From Pleodorina starrii (lineage: Eukaryota > Chlorophyta > Chlorophyceae > Chlamydomonadales > Volvocaceae): a stretch of 64,000 nucleotides of DNA. Made by a program: the position numbers and the translations under genes. The notes beneath the pieces were generated by a model. The model made no database searches, had not been told where the DNA came from, and saw only the letters and a program-made list of their open reading frames with translations. Below, piece by piece: positions 27,701 to 39,150 of the stretch. The stretch is from assembly GCA_030267565.1 (NCBI GenBank), contig BRXU01000014.1, positions 966,001-1,030,000 on the forward strand. The letters are read 5' to 3'. The stretch's first letter is position 1. Every line of letters starts with the position of its first letter.

Positions 27701-30700
27701 CAGGAGTGCTGCCCGTGCTGGCGCTCTCTTTTCTCCTCTTCTATTTCCTACGGATGTTCGTACCCTGTCATGCTTACTTGCTTGCTTGGACGCAGGTCGC
27801 ACCCTTGGAAGTCAAGGTGGAGATCCTTCCATGCGCCGTGGGGCAGACACTCGACAGGTCGCACATACAACAGCCGCAAGGAATCTTGGACGGGCTGCAC
27901 CTCGTGTGCGTCTGGTCAATACGGCCTCTGGGCGGACAACCGCCTGCCACTGACCAAGATAACCGTGGGTGGTGCTGATCATGGCGACGGCGCCTTGGCC
28001 GGCAACGACAGCGGCGGCGGTGGCAGTGGGAGCGGTGACATTGCCGCTCGTTCCCTCCAGCGCTTCCTCACAAAGATGAACGACACCCTCAAAGCCAGCG
28101 ACGACTCGTGCAAGACGTGCCCCTCGAACGCACTGTGCCTCGGTGGAGCTGTGATAGTGCCGGAGCAAGGTAAGAGGCGCGCGCGTGCTTGCGTGCGTGC
28201 GTGCTTGCGTGCGTACCCGGGCCGAGCCCAGGCTACGGGCGGGTGATAACTACCCTCGAAGAGTAGTTCCACAGTTATCTAACAGTGCACCAGGGACCGG
28301 TGATGCGCGGCTCGGGAGCATACAGTCAGGAGTGGAGCAACAACTGCACGCCCCGCCCCGCCCCGCCCTTCCACGCGTCCTAATTTCTGACTGTTTTTTG
28401 CTGCCTAGTCCCCTCCCTTCCTTCGCCTTACCTACCCTTCCCCGTAGCCTGTTGCATGCCTCTTGGTGCCTTTCCTTCATTTCGATGTATGTCGTCGCGA
28501 CCTGTACCCTTGGCCCGACAGGCTACTGGCACAGCGCCGCGAACTCGACGCAGATCCATTCCTGCCCCAACCCGTCGGCGTGCAGCAGCCCGAAGGACGA
28601 CGGCCCCCGGGAGTTCCCGCGCTGGCTGGACGAGAGAATGGGCACGCAATGGGACCGGCGCACCAAGCTGCTGGCGTGGTGCCAGCTCACCTGGTACAGC
28701 AGTGTCGTACCTGGCGCTGACATCACGGCAGCGTACTACAATGCCTACCCGCCTGTTTCAAACGCTTCCGAGGTTGCTGAGGTAGACAGCAACGCCACTG
28801 CGTTGGCTGACCTACTCAACAGGGATGCATCTCTGTGGGGAAAACAGACGGCCTCCGAGGCCGAGTTCAAGTGTCTGGTGTTCGGGCTGGCGCCGGGGCA
28901 CCCGGACTCGTACATGCAGCAGCTGTGCCTCGAGGGATACACGGGCAACCTGTGTGCCTCCTGCGTTGCGGGGTATTACGTGGATTCGGTGAGTAATAAA
29001 TGGGCGGGGCGATGAGGGCGGGGAACGGACATACACGCGGTGGATTCGCGCATTCTAAGGAAAGATCCGCAAAGTAAAAATACCCAAAATTATTACTGTG
29101 CAAATAAAGATAAGCTGTCATAAGAAATAAGATTTATCTTGGGGGATTCGCAACAAGTATGTTAGAGTAAGCCATCGCATCTGCCGTCCTTCTGGTCTGC
29201 CTAGAGATTTTAACTTCCCGGATGTTTGGATAGGTCTTGACGCCGATGGATCGGTTGGCAGGACACACCCTCGCGCGTGGCGTGTGACGGGCGGACCTTT
29301 TTGTTTGCGATCGAGCAGGACTTTAACTGCAAGCGCTGCCCGGAGCTGGCCCGCACAATCACGCTGGGCCTCATCTCCTTTTTCAGCAGCGTCATCCTCG
29401 TCCTCATCACCACGATGACTAACTTAACCGAGGGCTTTGGCGAGAAGAAGGCCAAGCAGCAGCAGCAGCAGCAGGTGCAGGTGCAGCAGGCGCAGACACG
29501 CGAGGCCAGGGACCCCGTGGAGCTTGGGGACGTCGTCAAGGTTGGTGCGTGGCTGGGAAGCAGTTCTCACATTTCCAGCATCCGGTTTTCTTGAAAGCAT
29601 GCGCAGTTGCAGACGGAGAGGGTGTGGGTGGCGCGTTGCGTGTATGTGTTCTTGGTGCTTTCCAGCGTGTGTTGGTTTGACGCATGCGGGTTGTGCCCTC
29701 TGCCGCTGCGTTGGGCTCCCCGCGCACGTGCAGGTGATCGTGCTACACGTCCAGTACCTCATCATCGGTGAGCGCACGCGGGGAGCGGTGGCAGAGCCTA
29801 CTGCAGCAGCGTCCAATTGCAACGTAGAGAGCAGCAGCGTCCAGTTGCAACGAAGAGCGAGAGCCCTGCTTTTCCTTAGCAGCACGCAGACGTGAAGTAC
29901 AGGCGGCGCATGCACTCGTTGCTTGTAACCACCATCAGTAACCTACCTCAGCGGGGCACACTGCTGCAAGCCGGGTTGTTGGACTGGGCAACATTGCCGA
30001 CCGATTCTGCCTTGCACTGCAAGCCCGCAACACGCCGTTGTATCCTGCTTTCACACCCTCCGTTCCGCTCATCAACCCTAAGTTACCCGTATTAAGCACG
30101 CACCGAGCAGAGCTCCTCCCATGCCAGTGTCACCCGTGCCCTTCTCCTGATTCTTGGCCCTTGAATGCATTTCCTTGTGCATGCGTGACGACGAGCCCCC
30201 GTCCCATCCCATTCCAACCCATCCTGCTCATGCATCGATGTGTGTTTGTGCAACAGTGACGCGCCTGAGCGTCGACTACCCGAGCATCATCGTTCGGTGC
30301 CAGGCGGTGTTCTCCACCATCACGGGAGCCGAGAATTACCTCGTGTACAGCCCCAGCTGCCTCAAGCCGGAGAGCGACAGCGGCGGCCAAGCCCTGATCC
30401 AGTGGCTGGCGGGTATCCTGACGCCCTGTGCCGTGGCGGTGGTCTCAATGCTGCTGTGGACCCTTCGGTACGTGCACAAGGATGGATATGCTACAGTAGG
30501 GCATGGGCGGTCGATGCTATCGTGTATTGCGTCGGGTAGAGGTTAGTGCGGCGCCCTGCGTTCGTCCTGAAGAGCTACGGCCTGCTGCTTTCTTCCTATT
30601 CGCTTCTTATAACCAGATGACAGCTGTGGGTTCATTTTTGGGTCTGTTGCTTACAATGCACCTTTGGTGGCCACGGTTTTGAAGTACAAATGCATGAACA

Positions 30701-33700
30701 AGTCCATTCGGGCCTGACTCGGGAAAAGCAAAAATGCTGCCTGGCAATCGTCGACGCCCCGTAACACCTTGTTTACGCTCCCGTGCCGCCGCCATTGATT
30801 GCTCCATCCGATCCATCGTGTCATCCCTCCTCCAGCTACGGCTACCCGCTCCGCAAGGTCGCGGGTGAAGCCCTGGGCAACGGCCTGCTGTCGGCGTGGG
30901 CGGCCATGCGCGGCGCCTGCAGGGCCGCCGCAACCTGGCGGGAAGGCCGCCACCTGCAGAACAGCCGCTCAGACGTGCAGAGTGTGTGCGGCAGCGAAGG
31001 TTCCGCGGTTGTCCTATCCTCCTCCAAGCACCTCGTCGCCCACGACCCCACGTCCATGCCCTCGCCCCTCACCATCAGCGGCGGCGGCCCGGTGTTGCAA
31101 GGCACGACGTCGTTGCCCTCTCCCGAGGCCCAGGAGGGCGGCATCGGCGTGTGCACAGTCTTCAGCAGGGACGCCCACGTGGTTGCCTTTGACGGTGCCG
31201 ACGCCATCGGCACGCCGGCGGAGGCCGCTGCCCCAATCGCCGGGGCGACGGCGATGGTGTCTCTAGCCACCCCGGCATCGCCGACCGACCCTACAGAGGC
31301 AGCGCCGCCACAGGCGCCGGTGCTGCCCACCGCCGCGAGCGCGGCGCTGGTAGTGGACCTCGACGGCGTGGTGGGCGTGGTGGGCGGCCAGGGCGGCTAC
31401 GGTGGCGGTCCGGCGCAGCAGGTGGCGTACTACCGCCATCCGTACAGCAAGGCGTGGCACCGCAAGACGCCGCACAGGCGTTCCACCGCGATCAGCAAGG
31501 CCGCGTTTAAGACACTGCACAAGCTGCGCACGCTGGCAGTCAGCACGCAGCAGTCGAGCCAGGCGACGTTTCACCAGGTGGACAAGGCGATGAGCCTGAG
31601 GGAGCAGCTGGGTGTGGTGCTCATGGCGGCGGTCTTCATTCTGTACCCCAGCTGGGCCAACGCCGGTAGGTAGCTGGCTATCGCTAAGATAGCTAGGTTG
31701 CGGCCGGGCGAGGCCCATGCAGCCACAGCATCATCATGCGCTTGCTGGCCTTGCGATGTATGCCTCCATCCCGGAAAGTACGGCGCGCGTCCACTCCGTT
31801 CCTTCGTACATCGATTGAGCGGCCCTTGTGTGGGCTGCCGTCTGCAGAACTATACCTTTGTGAGCGGCTGAGCCGGCGCCATGAGGCACCCTGCTGGGAT
31901 TGGTAGCTAACTGTACTAATGCATGTACTAATATACGCACTAATGCATGTCCTAATGTAATGCCCCGGCGTTCCCTTGCTTCTGTCCTCTGCTGGCGTGT
32001 GACAGCCCTGTCCACGTTCGCCTGCTATCCCATCGACGACGGCAAGGGGCCCTTCCCGCAGGGACAGCAGGTTGGTTCTGGCAGTTTATTGGAGGGGACG
32101 TTGTGACACGAGGGGTTAGTTACAGGAGGGAAGCGGGTGTCTCGGCGAGCAGCCGCATGGCAGGCAGGGCCTCAAAGAGCGTTTGTTTGCGTGGGGGAGG
32201 GGGGCGGATGTGGGGAACTATGCAATGGATGGGGCTTCGCATTGACGTGCTGGTGCATGAGAGCTGCCGGCCTTTCTCGGGCACGCACGTAACGACGGTC
32301 GGATGAACCTGGAACCTTACCTAGTTACCTTATATATATGCGTCGCTACGTGTGTGCGAAAGCTACGTGTGTGCGAAATGCAAAGCGCCCAACAACGTGC
32401 CGCTGACATAGTCAAGGGTCAACCCATAGTCACCGTTCAGCGATTCTTCCCGGCATCTGTTCGGCGCGTCGAAGATGACTAATGATCGAGCCGATGAAGG
32501 ACCGACTGCCCCTTCCTCCCCTTTCGTGCTCCAAGCCATCCACGTTCTAGCCCCGCCCCCTGCTGCTACCCCTGCCGTTCATATCTCCTGCCTTATTTAC
32601 CCTGGCTGCCGCCTTGCCTACCCGCCTACCCACCTACCGCAGGCCACCTGGCGCCACGGCTACTGGGTCCGTGACATGCAGACGCAGTGTTACAGCGGCA
32701 CCCACCTACACGTCTACGTGCCCATCGGCGTAGCGGCGGTGCTGGTATTCTGCCTGCTGCCCCCCCTGGCGTCATTCATGTTCGTATGGCGGGTGCGCAA
32801 CCGACTGGAGGACACCCACGTGCGAAAGGTGTACGGCTTCCTGTACAAGCGCTACAAGTGAGTGGCTGGATGGGTCTCCCTTTGCTTCTGTTTTCTGTTG
32901 TTGTTGCTGCTGCTGCGGTTGTTACAGTGGGCTTCCGACTCGGGAAGAGTGCTTCCGTGAATCGAACGGATTGCTGCATACACGTCAAAGTACGGATGGT
33001 GCAGTCTGCGATCGCGGGGCTCGCTATTCCAGTAATAATCCGGCTGCTACGTGCGAATGTGCGACCGGATGGATGATCTAGCTAGATATCCGGTTGCTGT
33101 TACCACCTGCGCACGCACACACACCTGCTTGCTTGCTGCTTGCGCCGCGCAGGCCGCGCTACATCTGGTGGGAGACCGCACTGCAACTGGAGACCCTGGT
33201 GCTAGTCACGGTGGAGGTGCTGGGCCGCGGCCTCAACGTGTCGTACCAGGTGCGTATGTACGACGTACGGCATGCAGCCAGCACAGCGGAGGTGGATACG
33301 CGTGACGGCCGTGTGTGGATGGACGCGCGCGTGGTGCCACGCTCGCTCACGCGCGCTCGTTTAAATGTGTTCCCCGCCCCGCCCCGCCCCGCCCCACCCC
33401 ACCCCATTGCGCAGGCGTTGCTCCTCCTGGCCTTTTTCATCTTCATCTCGCTGTTCAATGTCAGCTGCGCGCCGCTCGTGTCTCAGTTGCTTGTTATCAT
33501 GGAGTACATGTCGCTGGGCACCCTCAGCCTCACCATCACCCTCAGCCTCTACTTCACGGTCGACGACGGCCTCAGCCCGGCTGCCCAGGTGCGCGGGAAG
33601 GTGAAGAGGTGAAGGAGCGACTTCCCGCGTGCGGCGGTTTTCACGGTTTCCTCTAGCTAGCTAATGAGCCAATGACACATAAACATAAAGCAAGGCTTTA

Positions 33701-34632
33701 CGTCATAACCCGTGAGCGTCGACAGTTAAAAATATGGTTATGGTCCGGCCTGTTGACTGCCGGTGCATTCGTGCGCTTTCCGGGGGATGAGTAATGCCCG
33801 CATCCGCCGCCCTACCAGCCTGATGCGCACCGCCTCGCGCTCACGCTCACGCCCACGGCCTGCAGTTCCAAGGCGGATAAGGTCCTTCACTCCACGCCTC
33901 CCACCTCCAAACCTCCCTGTCCCGTCCGCCCGCCCACCCGCTCGGCCCTTGCCTTCCGCACGCATTACCTTGCGGAACTCGCAGAACACGCTGGCCATCC
34001 TCATCATCACCCTCAATGTCTGCCTCCTGGTCTATTTCCTCTACGTCGCCAGCCGTCATTTCTGGCCCTCCGCCGTCAAGAAGGTCGCGACCAAGGCGCA
34101 GGCCGTCCTGCGCAAGCTCTCCAGCATCGGAAGCAGCGCCGGCAACAACCACAGCCACAACCCGCAGCAGCACCTGCGGAAACCGCCGCACGCGGCCGAT
34201 TCGGTCAGCAACGAGGGCGGCGGCAGCCGTTTCTGTTGGCCCCTGCTTGGCCGCTTCGCCGTTTGGCGCGGGAACGATGCGGCAACCGGCAGCTCCGAGG
34301 TTGGCGGCTGTCGGGCGGAGTCCACGTCGTCAGAAACCCTCGACGCTGCCGGCCGGCACGTTCTGGAGCGCTCGAGTGACGAGTTCAGCGACAGCCTCAG
34401 CGGGCCCGCCGACTCGGACTCGGTGCAGCTTGCGTTTGCGGGGTCTAAGGGTCTGGACATCGCGCGCGCGAGCGTCTGCCTTGACGACCGTCTCAGCAGC
34501 TATTCCATGGAAATGGCGTCTCGCGTGGCCGACTACCTCAAGCCGAATACCAGTCACGTGTGTATCCAGCTGGAAGAGGGAAACGGCAGCGGCGGAAACG
34601 GCGCCGGCGGCGGCTTCTACCCCCGCATCTAA
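15755..34632 (+). CDS. Giant Pmp-repeat beta-helix, eight-TM surface protein, copy 1 (frameshift in exon 10)
   Basis: Exons: 15755-15815, 16457-17409, 17789-19936, 22039-22584, 23080-24069, 24226-25488, 25653-25787, 26062-26578, 27291-27541, 27796-28169, 28522-28988, 29262-29540, 29734-29767, 30257-30467, 30836-31665, 32006-32070, 32643-32857, 33153-33249, 33415-33588, 33985-34632. Apart from exon 10 all phases agree (about 3,417 aa if compared without the lesion). Exon 1 is a signal peptide (WPFVFLFLLSI). Residues about 339-1990 are Pmp-type repeats (GGAI, GGAVY, FxxN/xxNN), as in Chlamydia polymorphic membrane proteins, expected to form a right-handed beta-helix. Exons 10-12 are Cys-rich (CTSCASGQYG, CKTCPSNALC, GYTGNLCASCVAGYY), GCC2/GCC3-like. 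Membrane segments lie in exons 12, 14, 15 (end), 17, 18, 19 (two) and 20; the C-terminal tail is hydrophilic. Exon 10 has +4 nt near 27864-27880 relative to copy 2, with a stop at 27976-27978. Role unknown; surface adhesion or sensing is inference. Confidence 0.8.
16024..16137 (-). mobile_element. LINE 3' tail, heavily 5'-truncated
   Basis: An AAT-rich run is followed by about 100 bp matching the 3' end of the LINE at 39151 (GCCGAGGCGTGGGTTA and flanking bases). It lies in intron 1 of the copy-1 large gene and is absent from the same intron of copy 2, so it arrived after the duplication or was lost from copy 2. Confidence 0.75.
18309..18618 (+). repeat. 96-bp coding tandem repeat (32 aa) in the beta-helix
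   Basis: Three consecutive 96-bp units start at about 18331, 18427 and 18523. Each encodes one 32-residue turn set beginning near VSANTAGENGGGIY. Units 1 and 2 are almost identical. Copy 2 has a single unit (about 40862-40957). Confidence 0.9.
20041..20127 (+). repeat. Minisatellite, about three units of 25-33 bp
   Basis: Units of the form GGGCATTGCGTGGGG plus a CCCAAAG-type end occur three times in intron 3 of copy 1. Copy 2 has one unit (about 42457-42481). Confidence 0.8.
20647..21221. mobile_element. Non-autonomous DNA transposon (MITE-like), about 575 bp
   Basis: Terminal inverted repeats of about 25 bp (outer CGGGTAG, inner GTGCGCCCAATATGA) face each other at 20647 and 21221. They are flanked by TA on both sides (20645-20646, 21222-21223). 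No transposase frame lies inside. The element is missing at the equivalent site of copy 2 (about 43008). The TA target suggests a Tc1/mariner-like family, but the repeats alone do not settle this. Confidence 0.7.
21240..21893 (+). mobile_element. LINE fragment, 5'-truncated, degenerate
   Basis: The frame about 21255-21530 encodes the same C-terminal sequence as the LINE at 39151-40365 (RLKMRPDILLIP, GYMGPPDP, QKQHDKAIQHA) and then loses frame. The 3' end is an ATT run (about 21877-21891). Similar CATCATAAGC flanks (about 21230-21239 and 21894-21905) look like an imperfect target-site duplication. It is absent from copy 2. Confidence 0.8.
26591..27011 (+). mobile_element. SINE-like dispersed element in intron 8 of copy 1
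   Basis: The element lies between two copies of CTCAGGTAT (26574-26582 and about 27010-27018), a likely 9-bp target-site duplication, and is absent from copy 2. Its first 215 bp are clearly related to 34708-34912. GTTCGAACC (26641-26649) matches the tRNA B-box consensus, suggesting a tRNA-derived SINE. It ends in a pyrimidine run. The duplicated target contains the exon-8 donor. The exact left edge is uncertain by a few bases. Confidence 0.65.
32877..32930 (+). repeat. Short TTG/CTG run in intron 17 of copy 1
   Basis: Only three to four CTG units follow TTG units here. The same intron of copy 2 has about 15 units (54881-54925). Confidence 0.6.
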
Positions 34633-34707
34633 TGCATGTAGTCTCCGCGTGTCTTCATGTACGTAGTCTCCGAGTGTCTTTATATACGTTGACTTCGCGT
34701 ACCCCCT

Positions 34708-34912
34708 AGGAAGTGCCTGAGAGTTATGGCACTGAATTAGTGGCCGTGAGGCCATCCGTTCGATCCTGTCCTTCGCAGAGGACTATGTGGCCGATGGGGG
34801 CCCTGGCGTGGGAACAGGTGGTAGCATGGCTTTTCAGCCATGTCCCTGTCCCCTGCACTTGTAGAACTCATGACGGTTGAATGTTCAACATTGATGTGTC
34901 TGGCATATCTGG
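34708..34912 (+). mobile_element. SINE-like element, truncated at the duplication junction
   Basis: Related to 26591-26805 over its whole length, including a B-box-like GTTCGATCC (34758-34766) and the block GGTTGAATGTTCAACA. It stops exactly where unit 2 begins, sharing two G bases with it. It marks the breakpoint between the units. Confidence 0.75.
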
Positions 34913-35247
34913 GCGCGTCGCGCACGAAGCGGTCACCGCCCGTCATCCAGGTGCTGGTCAACGGGGAGGTGGCGCTCACGGCGCAGAACAACCCAAACGC
35001 CGCCGCAGCCGCTGGAGCCGCTGGAGCCGCCGGCGGCGCCGGGTACAGCTACGGCGGCGCTGCGTCGCCCGCGGGCAAGCCGTCGCCCGGCGCGGACCGG
35101 GGGACCAGCACGACGGGCCTGGTGTCGTCGCCGGTGACGGGCATGACGGCGTGGGACGTGCTGCTGCTGCCTGCCAAGGCAAAGGTGGCGGTCACGTACG
35201 TGGGAGAGGAGCGCGGCGAGGGCTTCCTGGGGCTGCGGAAATTGTAA
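34911..35247 (+). pseudogene. Truncated 3' fragment of the coiled-coil/C1q-like gene
   Basis: This is a near-identical copy of 13371-13698 (112 codons: GASRTKRSPPVIQVLVNGE to GFLGLRKL and stop). It has one 9-nt in-frame expansion of the Ala-Gly loop. All upstream exons are missing and the 5' side is the SINE-like element, so no start or splice acceptor exists for it. It is a by-product of the duplication breakpoint. The frame is still open, consistent with a young duplication. Confidence 0.9.
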
Positions 35248-37265
35248 GGACGCGGCCGCGGTTCCTTGAGCTGCTGATGTCGGCCCTTGGCCTCGGTCTC
35301 GGGCGGGCGTTTTGCGATGACTAGGTGGGTCGGCCTAGCGAGGCCGACTGCGTAATGAACTTGTGACGGCGGTGGGTTGTGGCTGTGGGTTTGGGCTGGC
35401 GACATTGTCCGATAGATCGGAGAGTGAGCCCCGTCCCAGATGTGAGCCGGACACGGGATGAGGGTTGAGGGCGTGGTCGCGTGCATGGTGGGGAGGCTGG
35501 CCGACCAGGAGGCTGTATTACGAAGTCAACCACCAGCACTCCCTGCGGGAAGGCTGCACTAACCCTGCTCGTGTTGGTGTTTTCTTCATTACGTGGTCTG
35601 TACTGCGCTGTACTGTGCGGTTGAACTCGCGAGCGCGGCGAGCGCGGTCTACGAGATGACCCACCCTGCCATTCATGGCGAGCCTCTTGAACATGTGCGG
35701 CGCGCTCTCGTTGCTTTTGCCCCTGTAGTTTTGAGTACTCTCTGATGCGCACACATCTTCCAAGTCGTGCTGCCAAGACGGTGCTGTCTCCTTGCGGATA
35801 TGCGGTGGCCTTGTTTGGTGCGGCGGCCGCCCCTCCTGTAGTTTGGGTCGCTTGCCAGCGGCCGTACACAGAGGGCCGCCATCGTAATTGAGTGCAAGTG
35901 CGGTGACTGGGTTCCATCGCCTGGGCTGCCTCTATACTTTCGTGGTAATTATGTGCGCGGGTTTACCAACACACGAATTGATTAGCGCGTCGTGCTTTAG
36001 AGTGGTGCCGATGCGGCGCTGAGTCGGCTTTGTGTGGCACGAGGCTGCTCGTAGGCCGATCGAAGGGATTACGGAAGCGACATAGTACGGCATAGACGGA
36101 AGCTACACAGCACGACATGTGTACAGCTGGTACGGTATGTAACTCTGGTGGGTTGAGGCTTGCCTTCGGGGATTGTGTGCTGCAGATTATGTAAGCTGCA
36201 ACACAGCTACTTGCGCGTTCCGTCACTATGTAGGTCTTGGTGCGCACATGATGGGGGTGCCCTGGCAGCTCGCAGGTGTCTGCCCGAGCCAACCAATTGT
36301 TGCATCTCGGTCGAGAGGCCTTGACTGAAGATGATGGAGAAGTTACCTTGCAAAGTCTCTCACCGAGATATCGTGAGCTTTCCGAGGGTCATGAGCTTGG
36401 GGGTCGTTTCTTCCCTTGAGCGACCACGCGACGTTTGGGCTCTCTTGCCCGTTCGTCGCCTGTAAGCCAGCGCCTGTACTATCAGTGCCAGAGCTTCGTT
36501 TGACGCAGTAGCGAATCATCTATCAGACTTCTTTACAAGCGCTAGGATATATAGGGATCTGGGAAAGAAGAGATGCGCATGAGCGCGTCCTGCCTACCAG
36601 CAATCCAGCACTACCAGCTGTACGGGAAAGCGTGTACGGGCGCTTCCTCGCAGTTCAACGCCCGCACGGCATTCTTGTTGAACGTAATCACGTTCCAGGT
36701 AATCAAGACAGAGTTTGCCCTATCCACATGAGGGAATTATGCTGCTTGGCCCATTTTCATAGGGCGACTGGCATCTATTGGCATCACAACGCCTGGGTTG
36801 TTCGTACGGTCGGCACAGTACGTGTTCTTTGCTCTTCACGGCATAGCTCTTTGAAGGCTGACTGCTTGCTAGTGATAGCTTTACGTTCGTTTGGCGCAAA
36901 GTGTCCGGGCCGGTGTATCCCGCGCTTTACTGCGACACATCGCTGGAGGAGCTGGAGGCTATAGATTACGCCAATTGCGGAATCAATCTACATTCTTGCA
37001 TACATGATTAACGTTTTTCCAAGTATACGTTAGATACACGTTCAAGTTGCCAGCCGTTGCTTTCCGTCTTCTAGTCTGCCGGCAGACATCATTCGCTAAG
37101 GCAGACATGATTCATTGAGGCCAGGACATTAAGCAACAATATAAGCTTTTACCTGTATGAAATTAGAGTTCCTTGGCTGCGCGCCCCATCGCCTGGAGTG
37201 CGCTGCTCTGCACCAACTACAGAGTTCATAATGCTGAGATAAAGCCGGTTTACCTTGGTCATAAC
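35248..37265. other. Intergenic of unit 2: shared flank plus unit-2-specific segment
   Basis: 35248 to about 36250 matches unit 1. About 36252-36796 has no counterpart there, and homology resumes at about 36797. The block holds no gene I recognise. TATATA near 36548 could be promoter-like but has no further support. Confidence 0.55.
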
Positions 37266-39150
37266 ATGTGGCCTTTTGTATTCCTATTTCTATTATCCAT
37301 AGGTAAGGGGATCTGCGGTTCTCCACCTTTCGGTAGCCTTGAGGAAAGTTCTCTCTACCTTTCCCTCGTGAGCAATTTTACACAAGGTGCTATAACATTG
37401 ATCTTGTAACTCAACCTTGCGGGTACAGGATGTCTCTAGATGCCTTGCGTACATTAGGGCTGGTTTGTTCTGTCATTGCGCGTGTAGCTTATCCTCTTTG
37501 AACATATACCATTCTCGTCTTTCTTAGTTATGACATTTAGGTTAATGCGGCAGCGGCAAATCGAGTGTACCGTCCTTGCTGTTCACCACCCTACCTACGC
37601 AACCGATCCTTCAAAAGCAGACGAATCACACAGCAATTGCACCTACATCTGTTGCTGTCTGTACATACACATAACATGCATTCGTGTCTGTACATAAACA
37701 CACGCGCCGTCATCTCCCGTTGCCCCAACACCAGGGGCGTGCCAAGGCCAACCAGGCGATCCAGCCGACCCCAACCGTCCCAGCCATACATGCAGCGTCG
37801 TCCTTCGGGGCGCGACCTCCGACTTTACAGAATCCTTTTCGTTAGCGGCGCTCCAGATCGAGTGCTGGAGTGGCGACGACCGCGTCGGCAATGCGAATGG
37901 TGCCTCTGACGGCACTAATGCGGCTACTGTGACAGTGCGGCTTGGCCACAGCCTGCTCGACCTTGTTACCAAACGCGGCGTGATCCCAACCGTCAGCGGC
38001 GTGAACGATGACTGGCGTACGGCACCACGGAACCGAACGATCATTAACAAGGGCAGCGACTGTGATTACCCTTCCCCCTCCAACGATGAAGTCCCTGGCT
38101 GCGACCAATCGGAGTGCGACGATTGGGGTATCGACATCCTAGACGTCCCACACCTCCAGCTGCTGGACTCCAAAGTTGCAAACGTCCCCTTGAGCGCCGT
38201 AAGCTCGCTCCTGCAGTGCCTAAACTGCAGCCGCCTGACTGTGCGGAACTTGACGCTCCGGAACCTCCAGCGCCAGCCAAGCCAGGCAGCGCCCCCGTTC
38301 GGCGCTGCAAGGGTCACTGGAGTCCAGCGCAGCAGTCTGGAGCGGATCCACTGCTCGGACGTTATCGGCGCGATGGGCTGGGCGTGCATCCTGCTCCACA
38401 CACTGCCAAATGCGACCACCGACATCCGGAGCAGCACCTTCATCAACAACATCGTGGACGACAGCAGCCCTCCACCCTCTCCACCCTGTCCACCCTCTCC
38501 ACCCTCTACACTTGCTCCACCCTCTCCACCCTCTCCACCCTCTCAGCCAGACAACAGTGCCAACGGACTGCCGTTGTCCATGCTTAGGTGCACCGACGAT
38601 ATCGATGACCAGGAGCCCGAATACGACCAATACCCGGAGCCCATCCACAACGCCGCCTTGCCCGGCTACGGCGCCGTTCTGGTGGCTTCTTACTTGAAGG
38701 GGGATGACTGTACAACAGCTGGCGACTCGTTCGTGCGGCTGGAAGGTACCACTATGAACAACAACACTGGGGGGTGTGGTGCGGGAATGTCCGTCTCGAC
38801 AGCAACACCGAGAGGGGTAGGTTCACGGCCGCACCACGCATGCAATGCTTGTGTGGCAGCCTGCTGCTGCCTTGCACTGAGTGCCATCCAGCTGCAGTGT
38901 GTCGGTTCTAAATGCTTGTTGACGGGAAAGACGGGAATGGTCTGGCAACAATCTGCGATCCTTACTAATGACCGCTGCTCCCACTCCACTGTTCCGGTCG
39001 TAGTCCTCGTTGCCACGACGCCAGCAACGAACCCCCTACAAACCGCCCAACTGAACCCGCTACAACCGCCGACCCTTTTGCCCTTGCAGTTGCAGGGCGT
39101 AATATGTGGGGATGGACGCCGTGTGCGTCTCAGCGTCACCAACAGCAAAT

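Larger units (their letters stand above)
13371..34910 (+). repeat. Tandem duplication, unit 1 (21,540 bp)
   Basis: The sequence from 13371, inside the last exon of the coiled-coil gene, recurs from 34911. It runs collinearly through the large Pmp-repeat gene. The unit ends inside a dispersed repeat (34708-34912). The offset between copies starts at 21,540 and changes with indels. Exons are closely similar between units; introns and spacers carry several unit-specific insertions. Confidence 0.92.
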
